Assembly: GCA_937875245.1 (NCBI GenBank)
Contig: CALNCH010000095.1
Coordinates: forward strand, 1 to 8,288
Source of the DNA: an uncultured Spirochaetaceae bacterium
GTDB taxonomy: Bacteria > Spirochaetota > Spirochaetia > Treponematales > Treponemataceae
Length of the DNA stretch: 8,288 nt
Reading direction: 5' to 3'
In this document: in pieces, positions 1 through 6,269 of the stretch
Position numbering within the stretch: position 1 is the stretch's first letter
Layout: each line of letters begins with the position of its first letter
Translations under genes and position numbers: made by a program
The notes under the pieces: generated by a model
Told to the model about the DNA's origin: nothing
The model's input: only the letters and a program-made list of their open reading frames with translations
Databases searched by the model: none

Positions 1-1
1 T

Positions 2-73
2 GGAACACAGTTTGATCCGGATATAGCCTGTATTTTTGTAAGTATGATTCAAGGGAATGTAGAATACTCCTAA
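2..73 (+). CDS. C-terminal tail of a gene entering from the left, probably an HD-GYP-type protein (partial)
   Basis: Reading from base 2, an open frame gives 23 residues (GTQFDPDIACIFVSMIQ, then GNVEYS) before TAA at 71-73. The G-T-Q-F-D-P-x-I-A string followed by a hydrophobic helix is the usual ending of HD-GYP phosphodiesterase domains, which hydrolyse cyclic di-GMP and often sit on response regulators or sensor proteins; that is family knowledge. The catalytic HD and GYP motifs lie outside the window, so activity cannot be judged. The hairpin at 140-158 lacks a T-tract in the plus direction, so it is not an obvious terminator for this gene. It could instead be another HD-superfamily protein with a similar tail. 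Confidence 0.5.
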   Translation, partial: GTQFDPDIACIFVSMIQGNVEYS

Positions 74-129
74 AAGAGCAAGAGGTTGTACTATCTAGGT
101 TTTTATAAACAATTAATCTATAGTGTGAG

Positions 130-160
130 CAAAAAAAAAGGGATTGCATTGCAATCCCTT
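130..160 (-). terminator. Rho-independent terminator of tRNA-Leu
   Basis: On the minus strand, two bases after the tRNA discriminator, there is a perfect 8-bp stem (GGGATTGC / GCAATCCC, positions 158-151 and 147-140) with a 3-nt loop, followed by nine T residues (139-131). This is a canonical intrinsic terminator. The T-run exists only in the minus direction, so it terminates the tRNA and not the plus-strand gene ending at 73. Confidence 0.92.
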
Positions 161-242
161 TGCGGAGAACCTGACTTGAACAGGCACAGCTCGCGCCACC
201 AGCACCTCAAGCTGGCGTGTCTACCAATTCCACCATCCCCGC
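161..242 (-). tRNA. tRNA-Leu, anticodon GAG
   Basis: An 82-nt class II tRNA folds from the minus strand. The acceptor arm is GCGGGGA (242-236) paired with TCTCCGC, with discriminator A at 161. The D-arm contains TTGGTAGAC. The anticodon stem CCAGC/GCTGG encloses the loop TTGAGGT, giving anticodon GAG, which decodes CUC and CUU. A long variable arm follows. The T-arm has stem GCCTG/CAGGT and loop TTCAAGT. A73, the long variable arm and GAG all fit leucine. The 3' CCA is not encoded, since the next bases are AA and then the terminator stem, so CCA must be added by tRNA nucleotidyltransferase. The gene stands alone with its own promoter and terminator. Confidence 0.97.
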
Positions 243-244
243 AT

Positions 245-262
245 ATGTCACTATTATGACAT
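245..262. repeat. Short inverted repeat in the tRNA-Leu leader
   Basis: ATGTCA (245-250) and TGACAT (257-262) form 6-bp inverted arms around a 6-nt centre, lying between the predicted tRNA start site and the mature 5' end. It could form a small hairpin in the precursor near the RNase P cut, or be a dyad for a regulator. It is AT-rich and short, so chance is a real possibility. Confidence 0.35.
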
Positions 263-273
263 CAACGTCACCG

Positions 274-302
274 ATAATAGCATTGTGCTTTTTTTTTGTC
301 AA
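274..302 (-). promoter_or_regulatory. Sigma-70-type promoter of tRNA-Leu
   Basis: On the minus strand a perfect -35 TTGACA (302-297) is followed by a 17-nt spacer containing an A-run and then -10 TATTAT (279-274; 5 of 6 to consensus). A start near 267 would give a 5' leader of about 25 nt before the mature tRNA end at 242. Hexamer match, ideal spacing and position upstream of a stable RNA gene make this one of the most secure promoters in the window. Confidence 0.88.
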
Positions 303-323
303 TATAATCAGAAAAAAAACAGC

Positions 324-352
324 TTGCTATTACTACATTAAAAGGCTATAAC
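324..352 (+). promoter_or_regulatory. Candidate promoter of the MFS transporter gene
   Basis: TTGCTA (324-329, 4 of 6 to the -35 consensus) and TATAAC (347-352, 5 of 6 to the -10 consensus) are separated by 17 nt. The expected start is about 358-361, only 1-4 nt before the ATG at 362. It is back to back with the tRNA-Leu promoter, whose -35 ends at 302. No SD-like sequence lies at normal spacing, which fits a very short leader. Confidence 0.5.
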
Positions 353-361
353 TAAACTACA

Positions 362-1558
362 ATGCAGATGTCAATTCCTATTTTCTTTTTGTTTACTATT
401 TATTCCATCATTAATGTGTATTTACCTTTGTTTTTACGTAACATGGGATATACCGCTACCTTAGTTGGCTTTTTATTGGCTTGTTTTGAAATATCAGGCT
501 TGGTTTTTCCTTTAATTTTAAGTCCTATAATTGCTAAAAAAGGGAAATACTCTCTTTTTCTCATTATTTTTGCTGTGGCAATGATAATTATTCCTTTCCC
601 TTTGTACTCCATTCCAGGATTAGGAGTAACTGCAATTTGTTTATCTCTATATGCTATAGGCTTTAAAGGGGCCGTTCCTGTCTCAGATTCTTTAGTTAAT
701 TCCATTCTTGGTGACAAACGTAATAATTATGGAAAGGTGAGAGTAGCAGGTTCTATAGGCTTTGTTTCTATGAATCTTCTTTTACAAGTTGTTATACATG
801 TTGACACAATTACCGTTAATGAAAAAATATTTTGGACTGCATTACCTTCTGCTTTGTTTTTACTTTCAATTATTTTTGTTCCTGGTCTTTTACATTTTAA
901 GCCAGCTTTGGATAGTTCCACTTCAGAAGAAATTTCTTTAGACACAAAAGTTAAAAAAGAATCTATTTTTACTACTCTTAAGAAATTTTCACCTACATAT
1001 TGGTTTGGGATTATTGCTCTTTTTTTAATTTTTTTAGGATTAACTCCTTCTACCAGATTTTTTTCAATGTATGTAGATGAATATCTTCATAGTGATGCCT
1101 CCGCCTTATTATGGGCCCTTGCCGCATTGAGTGAAATTCCCTTTATGTTTTTTTCATATCGGTTTATACGTAAATATAATACTATTTCATTACTCATTTT
1201 TTGTGCTATTTTTGCTACTATTCGTAATTTGTTCTATATCTGTGTCCCTAATTTATTTGGTGCAGCCTTAGGACAGTTGTGCAACTCAATAACCTATGGA
1301 TTGTTACACCCTGTGGCTGTTATTTTCGCTACTGAACATGCTCCCGATAAAAAGTCTTTGGTGGTCAGTATGTCCATGTATTCTGTTTTGGCAGTGGGCG
1401 TTGCAAATTTTGTGGGAAACGTTATAGGTGGCTTTTTAATAGATACTTTCGGGTATCCATTTTTCTTTGTATCCTTTGCTATTTTACCTTTAATACCTGT
1501 TATTGCATATTTTTTCTTGAAAAAAAAATTAAATAAACAGAGTAAATCAACCTTATAA
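362..1558 (+). CDS. MFS transporter, HcaT-like (MFS_1_like) family
   Basis: This 398-residue protein is an inner-membrane secondary transporter with about 12 hydrophobic helices (roughly residues 4-24, 32-54, 62-82, 86-106, 127-147, 157-178, 213-230, 245-266, 273-292, 296-323, 332-356, 363-386) and a longer polar central loop at about 180-212. The segment YGKVRVAGSIGF (123-134) and PVSDS (106-110) resemble the conserved cytoplasmic and TM4 motifs of the HcaT/nucleoside-proton-symporter-like MFS branch. RFF..Y (232-237) and the buried E258 also fit that branch. Substrate cannot be read from the sequence; family members move small aromatic acids, sugars or nucleosides. An in-frame TAA at 353-355 limits the start to ATG 362 or ATG 368. 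Neither has an SD; AAAAGG at 340-345 is too far away. Codon use is strongly AT-rich. It appears monocistronic, because the next gene has its own promoter. Confidence 0.88.
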   Translation: MQMSIPIFFLFTIYSIINVYLPLFLRNMGYTATLVGFLLACFEISGLVFPLILSPIIAKKGKYSLFLIIFAVAMIIIPFPLYSIPGLGVTAICLSLYAIGFKGAVPVSDSLVNSILGDKRNNYGKVRVAGSIGFVSMNLLLQVVIHVDTITVNEKIFWTALPSALFLLSIIFVPGLLHFKPALDSSTSEEISLDTKVKKESIFTTLKKFSPTYWFGIIALFLIFLGLTPSTRFFSMYVDEYLHSDASALLWALAALSEIPFMFFSYRFIRKYNTISLLIFCAIFATIRNLFYICVPNLFGAALGQLCNSITYGLLHPVAVIFATEHAPDKKSLVVSMSMYSVLAVGVANFVGNVIGGFLIDTFGYPFFFVSFAILPLIPVIAYFFLKKKLNKQSKSTL

Positions 1559-1577
1559 GCAAGAAAAAAAAATAAAT

Positions 1578-1606
1578 TTGACAGTCCCCTTTTTATCGTA
1601 TAAAAT
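1578..1606 (+). promoter_or_regulatory. Promoter of the ABC ATPase gene
   Basis: A perfect -35 TTGACA (1578-1583) and -10 TAAAAT (1601-1606, 5 of 6) are separated by 17 nt; an overlapping TATAAA at 1599-1604 would give a 15-nt spacer. The predicted start near 1613 leaves a leader of about 28 nt with a strong SD. This makes the ATPase a separate unit from the upstream transporter. Confidence 0.82.
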
Positions 1607-1640
1607 TAGAACATAAAATAATTTTAGGAGGCTTTGAGTA

Positions 1641-2753
1641 ATGGCAAAAGTTGAACTCAAAGGCATTGGTAAAGTATACGATGGTAACGTTCGCGCAGTT
1701 GATAACGCTAACATCGTTGTAGAAGACAGAGAATTTGTTGTTTTCGTAGGTCCATCAGGCTGTGGAAAATCAACAACTCTCCGAATGATTGCTGGTCTGG
1801 AAGATATTTCAGAAGGCGAACTTTATATCGATGGTGAACTCATGAATGATGTTCCACCAAAAGATCGTAACATTGCAATGGTTTTCCAAAACTATGCATT
1901 GTATCCACACATGACTGTTTACGACAATATGGCATTTGGTCTTAAAATTCGTAAAACAGACAAAGCAGAAATTGAACGACGTGTTAATGAAGCAGCTCGT
2001 ATCCTTGATATCGAAAAACTTCTTGATCGTAAACCAAAGGCACTATCTGGTGGACAGAGACAGCGTGTTGCAGTAGGTCGAGCAATTGTTCGAAATCCAA
2101 AAGTATTCCTTTTCGATGAACCATTGTCTAACCTTGATGCTAAACTTCGTGTTCAGATGCGTGCAGAAATTTCTGACTTGCACCACAGATTAAATGCAAC
2201 AATGATTTACGTAACACACGATCAGATTGAAGCTATGACTATGTCTGATAAAATCGTTGTTATGAAAGACGGTAAAGTTCAGCAGATTGGTTCACCATTG
2301 TACTTGTACAACCACCCAATCAATAAATTCGTAGCTGGATTTATTGGATCACCCCCAATGAACTTCTTATCTGTAAAGATTTCAGAAAAAGGTGGAAAGA
2401 TTGTTGGTGATGAAGGATCATTCGAAATCGTACCTACTGATGAACAGGCAAAAATATTAAAAGATTATATCGGAAAAGAAGTTTACTTCGGTATTCGTCC
2501 AGAAGATATGGTATACACAGCAACACCAGCTGCAGCAAACAACATGCAAATGAAAGTTTCAGTTGTTGAACCACTTGGTGCTGAAACAAACGTATTCTTA
2601 GCAACAAAGACACAGTCTATCGTTGCAAGAACATCTCCAGAAAACAGATTCCAGATTGGTGATACAGCAAACTTTACACCAAACATGGAAAAAGCTAAGT
2701 TCTTTGACAAAGAAACAGAACTCAGCATTTGTGATTCTGTAAAATCAGAATAG
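1641..2753 (+). CDS. ugpC: Carbohydrate ABC importer ATPase, UgpC/MsmK/MalK type
   Basis: This 370-residue cytoplasmic ATPase powers binding-protein-dependent uptake of sugars or sn-glycerol-3-phosphate. The nucleotide-binding domain is intact: Walker A GPSGCGKST (37-45), Q-loop Q83, signature LSGGQ (135-139), Walker B VFLFDE (155-160), D-loop SNLD (163-166) and switch H193. The C-terminal third (about 240-370) is the MalK-like regulatory/TOBE region, including GIRPEDM (284-290). Length is typical for the family. ATG 1641 follows AGGAGG (1626-1631) at 9-nt spacing. No permease or binding protein adjoins it, and it has its own promoter and terminator, so it is probably a shared ATPase for importers encoded elsewhere, as known for MsmK in streptococci (inference here). 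Codon choice is unusual for the window: 15 of 17 prolines use CCA and ATC is frequent, which suggests high expression. Substrate assignment as UgpC rather than MsmK or MalK is not secure. Confidence 0.95.
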   Translation: MAKVELKGIGKVYDGNVRAVDNANIVVEDREFVVFVGPSGCGKSTTLRMIAGLEDISEGELYIDGELMNDVPPKDRNIAMVFQNYALYPHMTVYDNMAFGLKIRKTDKAEIERRVNEAARILDIEKLLDRKPKALSGGQRQRVAVGRAIVRNPKVFLFDEPLSNLDAKLRVQMRAEISDLHHRLNATMIYVTHDQIEAMTMSDKIVVMKDGKVQQIGSPLYLYNHPINKFVAGFIGSPPMNFLSVKISEKGGKIVGDEGSFEIVPTDEQAKILKDYIGKEVYFGIRPEDMVYTATPAAANNMQMKVSVVEPLGAETNVFLATKTQSIVARTSPENRFQIGDTANFTPNMEKAKFFDKETELSICDSVKSE

Positions 2754-2770
2754 TTAGTTCTGAAAAAGAG

Positions 2771-2797
2771 AAAGGCAACCGAAAGGTTGCCTTTTTT
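2771..2797. terminator. Intrinsic terminator between convergent ATPase and RNase genes
   Basis: AAAGGCAACC (2771-2780) and GGTTGCCTTT (2785-2794) form a perfect 10-bp stem closed by a GAAA tetraloop and followed by T residues to 2797, ending the ATPase transcript 18 nt after its stop codon. On the minus strand the same stem is followed by a broken T-tract (TTTCTCTTTTTC), so it may also stop transcripts of the exoribonuclease ending at 2838. Confidence 0.93.
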
Positions 2798-2837
2798 ATT
2801 GTCTTAAATTGCTTAATAGATTAAAAAAAAGAAATAA

Positions 2838-4757
2838 CTATTCTATAGGTATGTAAGTAATGGACAATTCTGGAATAGTAATATTACCTGCTCTAACCGT
2901 TAACTTATGATTTAGTTCCCAAGAAGAATCCCCATTAATTACTGCTTCTTGTCCTATTTCTGGTATTAAAATAACTACTTGCTTTCCTTTTAGTTCAACA
3001 ACGATAGCTTCTCCTGTCCATTCAGGACGTTGTTTTAAATACACAAGAGTCCAGTGCAATGTGCTTTTTCGCTCTGCTTTTGTGGCGGCACTGGAAGCGG
3101 CGTCCCCTGCACTTATACGTTCAAGTAAATCATCTTTAGAGATAACAGCTTTATTATCCAAAAAAGCTCTTAATTGTTGGTGTGCAACTAAATCGCCGTA
3201 TCGACGAAGAGGGCTGGTTACCTGGCTGTACATTCCTAACCCTAAACCTGCATGTTGAGAAGGAGTTATTCCCACAGAACGACTTTTCATGGAACGTCGC
3301 AATCGATACTGTCCTGCCAAGCCCTCCGGTAATTCTTTTGGAATATCTGGAGTATCTTGGCTTACATAGGGAAATGGAATGTTATTCTTAAACGCAAAAC
3401 GAGCAGCCCCTTCACCTGCCAGTAACATCATTTCTCGTACAACGCTAGAAGAGAGTGTTTGCAAAGGTTTTTCAATCGTTATTTTAGGCTCAACATCTGT
3501 TTTATCAACAGAAATATGTATTTCAGGAAGGGTAATAGAAACTGCACCAGCTTTTAACCTACGCTCTTCGTTTTGCTTTGCAATAGCAAATAAGGGTGCT
3601 AATTCTGGGGTATCTTTTTTTTCATCAGCTTCTTCATAGGTAAGTCGCTGTACTTTTACTAAAGTTTTAAAAATATCAGATTGTTCGATAGCACCAGAAT
3701 TATCTAGTTTTATTCTAAAAGAAAGAGCCCGAGACAAACTAGGACTTCCATCCTCAAGAAGAGGTCCTAATCCTAAAGCGTAATCTTCTAAACATTCTTC
3801 TGAAAGCATACGAGAAGCCCCTTCTGGAATGTAAAGGGTTGCACCACGATTTCTGGCTGCTATATCTATTTTTGAATCAGGTAAAACTGTTGCGGCTGGG
3901 TCTGCAATATGGATCCATACATAAGTACCATCAAAGGCAATTGCATCATCAGGATCGGTACTCCATTTATTGTCTATTGCATAAGAAATACCATGGACAA
4001 CCATTCTTTCTTCTTGGACTGGTTTTGCTAAATGTTCAGTAGCAGACTGCATAGAAAGTCCCCATCTGCTGGGATGAGGATTTTTTGCTAAAGTCCAAAT
4101 ACCAGTTTCCAAAAGAAGACTGTGGGCTTTTTCTGGAGTTTCTTTAAAACCTGCTTCTTTTAATACTTTAGATTTATCAGTTTTTCCTAAGGCTAAAGCT
4201 TCCACTTCTTGCATGAACTTTCCATCAGAGGGTAAGTCTAACTTCTTTTGTTTTAATCGTGTTATAAATCCTTGTCTATTTTCATTTTCTTTTTCTTTTT
4301 CACTTTCTTTTGCAATTAATGCTTCTGCCTCTTCTTTTGAGCGCAAACTAAAACAAGGTTGTTCAGGAGGTTGCAAAGGTAATTTTTGATACCAAGGGTT
4401 TTCCCATAAAATAGTATATAAAGCCCATATATCTTCAGGACTTACCTTTTCAAAAACTAAATCTCCAATATCAGAAAGAGTATAAAAAGGAATTTGTTCT
4501 GCCGATAACAATTCCCAAATTTCTAAAAGTTGGTTTTGTATGTTGGTTTTTTCTTGAGGAGTACTATCATTAATCGTATTTAAATGTGAAAGAGGACCTG
4601 AATGCAAAAAGCAAATATCTTTTTCACGAACTTTTTGGGTTTCAAGAATGTTTTTTTTACCCGAAGTTGTAGAAAATTGAATGGTAATTTTTTCACCAGT
4701 TTCTGTTACTAAAGCACACTGGTTTTTATATAACACAAGAGAACCTTTATTAATCAT
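2838..4757 (-). CDS. RNase II-family (RNB domain) 3'-5' exoribonuclease
   Basis: This 639-residue protein belongs to the RNB family of processive 3'-5' exoribonucleases, which degrade or trim RNA to nucleoside monophosphates. The RNB core runs from about 248 to 535. It carries the metal-binding acidic cluster D262, D268, D270 and D271 (in IDN.. and STDPDDA) and the YSQVTSPLRRYGD segment (510-522) with the conserved arginine equivalent to R500 of E. coli RNase II, so it looks catalytically competent. The C-terminal 60 residues look like a degenerate S1/OB domain. The N-terminus lacks obvious cold-shock domains and instead starts with an SH3-like strand pattern (KGSLVLYKNQCALV, 4-17), then helical segments including a charged stretch (142-161). 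This resembles the cyanobacterial/chloroplast RNase II layout. No frameshift is seen. Start: ATG at 4757 matches the SH3-like N-terminus, but the nearest AGGAG is 24 nt upstream. Confidence 0.92.
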   Translation of the reverse strand: MINKGSLVLYKNQCALVTETGEKITIQFSTTSGKKNILETQKVREKDICFLHSGPLSHLNTINDSTPQEKTNIQNQLLEIWELLSAEQIPFYTLSDIGDLVFEKVSPEDIWALYTILWENPWYQKLPLQPPEQPCFSLRSKEEAEALIAKESEKEKENENRQGFITRLKQKKLDLPSDGKFMQEVEALALGKTDKSKVLKEAGFKETPEKAHSLLLETGIWTLAKNPHPSRWGLSMQSATEHLAKPVQEERMVVHGISYAIDNKWSTDPDDAIAFDGTYVWIHIADPAATVLPDSKIDIAARNRGATLYIPEGASRMLSEECLEDYALGLGPLLEDGSPSLSRALSFRIKLDNSGAIEQSDIFKTLVKVQRLTYEEADEKKDTPELAPLFAIAKQNEERRLKAGAVSITLPEIHISVDKTDVEPKITIEKPLQTLSSSVVREMMLLAGEGAARFAFKNNIPFPYVSQDTPDIPKELPEGLAGQYRLRRSMKSRSVGITPSQHAGLGLGMYSQVTSPLRRYGDLVAHQQLRAFLDNKAVISKDDLLERISAGDAASSAATKAERKSTLHWTLVYLKQRPEWTGEAIVVELKGKQVVILIPEIGQEAVINGDSSWELNHKLTVRAGNITIPELSITYIPIE

Positions 4758-4834
4758 AAATGCATAATAACTGATATGAGTCTCCTAGACAAGAGATTGT
4801 ATAAAAGGCTGATATGAAAGGAATAAATGCATAA
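4756..4834. repeat. Nested direct repeats (A-B ... B-A) upstream of the RNase gene
   Basis: ATAAATGCATAA occurs at 4756-4767 and 4823-4834, and CTGATATGA at 4771-4779 and 4809-4817. All copies read in the same orientation, but the order is A-B then B-A, with 29 nt between the B copies. The first A copy covers the RNase start codon and the span covers its leader and SD. A contains the palindrome ATGCAT. They could be operator half-sites, a small duplication remnant, or chance in AT-rich DNA. No clear minus-strand promoter stands out; TACAAT at 4801-4796 is a weak -10 candidate without a good -35. Confidence 0.5.
4782..4786 (-). promoter_or_regulatory. SD-like AGGAG, unusually far from the RNase start
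   Basis: The only purine-rich SD match upstream of the exoribonuclease is AGGAG at 4786-4782, 24 nt from ATG 4757. An in-frame TAG at 4787-4785 overlaps it, so no canonical upstream start is available in frame. A 3-codon mini-ORF (ATG 4765, CAT, TTA, TGA 4756-4754) lies between them, and its stop overlaps the RNase ATG. Reinitiation is possible but unproven. Confidence 0.4.
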
Positions 4835-4860
4835 AAAATGTATAAATATACACATTGGTC

Positions 4861-4889
4861 TTGAAACCTCTGGTGGTATTTGATATAGT
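4861..4889 (+). promoter_or_regulatory. Extended -10 promoter of the lysC-dapB operon
   Basis: TTGAAA (4861-4866, 4 of 6) and TATAGT (4884-4889, 5 of 6) are separated by 17 nt, and the -10 is preceded by TGA (4881-4883), an extended -10 TGn motif. The start is expected near 4896, giving a leader of about 24 nt. That is too short for a lysine riboswitch or a peptide-based attenuator. Confidence 0.78.
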
Positions 4890-4907
4890 CAAATTATTAA
4901 CTGAGAC

Positions 4908-4911
4908 GAGG
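4908..4911 (+). promoter_or_regulatory. Ribosome binding site selecting a GTG start for lysC
   Basis: GAGG (4908-4911) lies 8 nt before GTG 4920 and 17 nt before the in-frame ATG 4929. The spacing favours GTG, giving a protein starting MIVMKFGGSS. An ATG-TAA pair at 4913-4918 lies between the SD and the start and encodes nothing. Confidence 0.7.
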
Positions 4912-4919
4912 TATGTAAA

Positions 4920-6269
4920 GTGATTGTAATGAAGTTTGGTGGTTCTTCTGTAGCGAATGCAGAAAGAATCAAACACGTTGCATCTATTATTACTGCATAT
5001 GCAGATAAAAAACCTGTTGTTGTATTATCAGCAATGGGAGATACAACTGATCATTTACTTGAAGCTGCTGATTGGGCAGTTGAAGGTGATGTAGATATTA
5101 AAAAAATTGAAGATCTTCATCTAGCAACCGCTAAAACCTTAGGGATAGATGATACCGTTGTTCGAGAATTACTGGGAGAATTAAAAACCCTGTTAACTGG
5201 TATTTCAATGCTTCGAGAGTTAACAAAACGAACTCGAGACTATCTGGTTTCTTTTGGAGAGCGTCTTTCTGTTCGTATGATGGCTCAATATTTAAAAAAA
5301 GAGGGACTTGGTGCTCGTTTTTATGATGCTTGGGATATAGGTTTTGTTTCAGATTCTCGTTTTATGTCAGCAGAATTACTAGAGGAAGTTTGGGATAATA
5401 TTCCAGAAGCTTTGAATGATTATAAATATGGGGTTCAAAAAGAAATTCCTATAGTAACAGGATTTATTGCAAAAGATAAAAACGGATACATAACTACATT
5501 AGGTCGTGGTGGCAGTGATTTATCTGCAACTATGATTGGTGCTGCTATGGGGGCAGACGAAGTTCAAACCTGGAAAGATGTTGATGGTATTTTAACTGCT
5601 GATCCACGAATTGTTAAAGAGGCTCGTACTGTTCCTGTTGTTACTTACGAAGAAGCTTCTGAATTAGCTTACTTTGGTGCTCAGGTATTACATCCTCGTT
5701 CAATGATTCCTTGCAAAAAAACAGGAACTATGGTTCGTGTAAAGAATTCTTACAATATTGATTTTCCTGGTTCTATAATTATTGATGAACACAAAGAAAA
5801 ACCTTCTCTTGTTCGTTCAATATCTACAGTAAAAAATGTTACCCTTATTGATATCATTTCTACTAGAATGCTAGGAGCTTCTGGTTTTATGGCTCATATA
5901 TTTACTATCTTTTTGAAATGGGATATTAGTATTGATGTTATTGCAACTAGTGAAGTATCAATTTCACTTACTGTTAATTCTGATGAAGACTTAACTGGTC
6001 TTTTAGAAGATTTACAAGGCGTTGCACAAACCCATCTAGAACCAAACAAAGCTATTGTAGCACTTATTTGTGATGCAGATCATTCTAGCAAAATTATTGC
6101 AGAAGGATTTGAAGCTTTGGCAAAGGCCGATATAAATCCTGATATAATTAGTCAGGGTGCTTCACAAGTTAATATTAGTATGGTATGTGATTTAGAATCT
6201 GTAAATGAAGTAGTACAGATTTTACATAAAACTTATTTTGGAAACAAAGCAGGAGATGAATTACAATGA
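4920..6269 (+). CDS. lysC: Aspartate kinase, monofunctional, probably lysine-sensitive
   Basis: Aspartate kinase (EC 2.7.2.4) phosphorylates L-aspartate with ATP, the first committed step toward lysine/diaminopimelate, threonine and methionine. The 449-residue protein has the N-terminal amino-acid-kinase fold with KFGGSS (5-10), SFGERLS (111-117), TTLGRGGSD (192-200), WKDVDGI (218-224) and TADPR (226-230). Two ACT regulatory domains follow, at about 306-375 and 376-440. The stretch SIDVIATSEVSISLT (337-351) resembles the effector region of lysine-inhibited LysC proteins, so feedback by lysine is likely (inference). No homoserine dehydrogenase domain is fused. Length equals that of E. coli LysC (449 residues). 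GTG start is chosen by SD spacing. It heads an operon with dapB, which it overlaps by 4 nt (ATGA at 6266-6269). Expression probably comes from the extended -10 promoter at 4861-4889. Confidence 0.97.
   Translation: MIVMKFGGSSVANAERIKHVASIITAYADKKPVVVLSAMGDTTDHLLEAADWAVEGDVDIKKIEDLHLATAKTLGIDDTVVRELLGELKTLLTGISMLRELTKRTRDYLVSFGERLSVRMMAQYLKKEGLGARFYDAWDIGFVSDSRFMSAELLEEVWDNIPEALNDYKYGVQKEIPIVTGFIAKDKNGYITTLGRGGSDLSATMIGAAMGADEVQTWKDVDGILTADPRIVKEARTVPVVTYEEASELAYFGAQVLHPRSMIPCKKTGTMVRVKNSYNIDFPGSIIIDEHKEKPSLVRSISTVKNVTLIDIISTRMLGASGFMAHIFTIFLKWDISIDVIATSEVSISLTVNSDEDLTGLLEDLQGVAQTHLEPNKAIVALICDADHSSKIIAEGFEALAKADINPDIISQGASQVNISMVCDLESVNEVVQILHKTYFGNKAGDELQ

Noticed and set aside
161..242. tRNA-Leu as an integration site with a flanking element
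   Set aside because: No second copy of the tRNA 3' end and no integrase occur in the window. The terminator directly follows the tRNA.
400..945. Minus-strand open frames of 72-105 codons opposite the MFS gene
   Set aside because: They are mirror products of the transporter's codon pattern, with no family resemblance.
3061..4042. Several plus-strand open frames of 65-86 codons inside the exoribonuclease gene
   Set aside because: They are antisense to a well-conserved coding region, carry no motifs and lack ribosome binding sites.
2838..4757. Frameshift or truncation in the exoribonuclease because its N-terminus is atypical
   Set aside because: The frame is continuous, all core catalytic residues are present, and length fits the non-cold-shock RNB subfamily.
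4835..4919. Lysine riboswitch (L-box) or leader-peptide attenuator upstream of lysC
   Set aside because: The predicted leader is about 24 nt and the whole spacer is 162 nt. There is no terminator hairpin, no lysine-codon run and no L-box-like pairing.
4785..4976. A 63-codon minus-strand open frame across the RNase/lysC spacer
   Set aside because: It overlaps the lysC start and promoter, has no recognisable domain or SD, and its translation looks like random AT-rich sequence.
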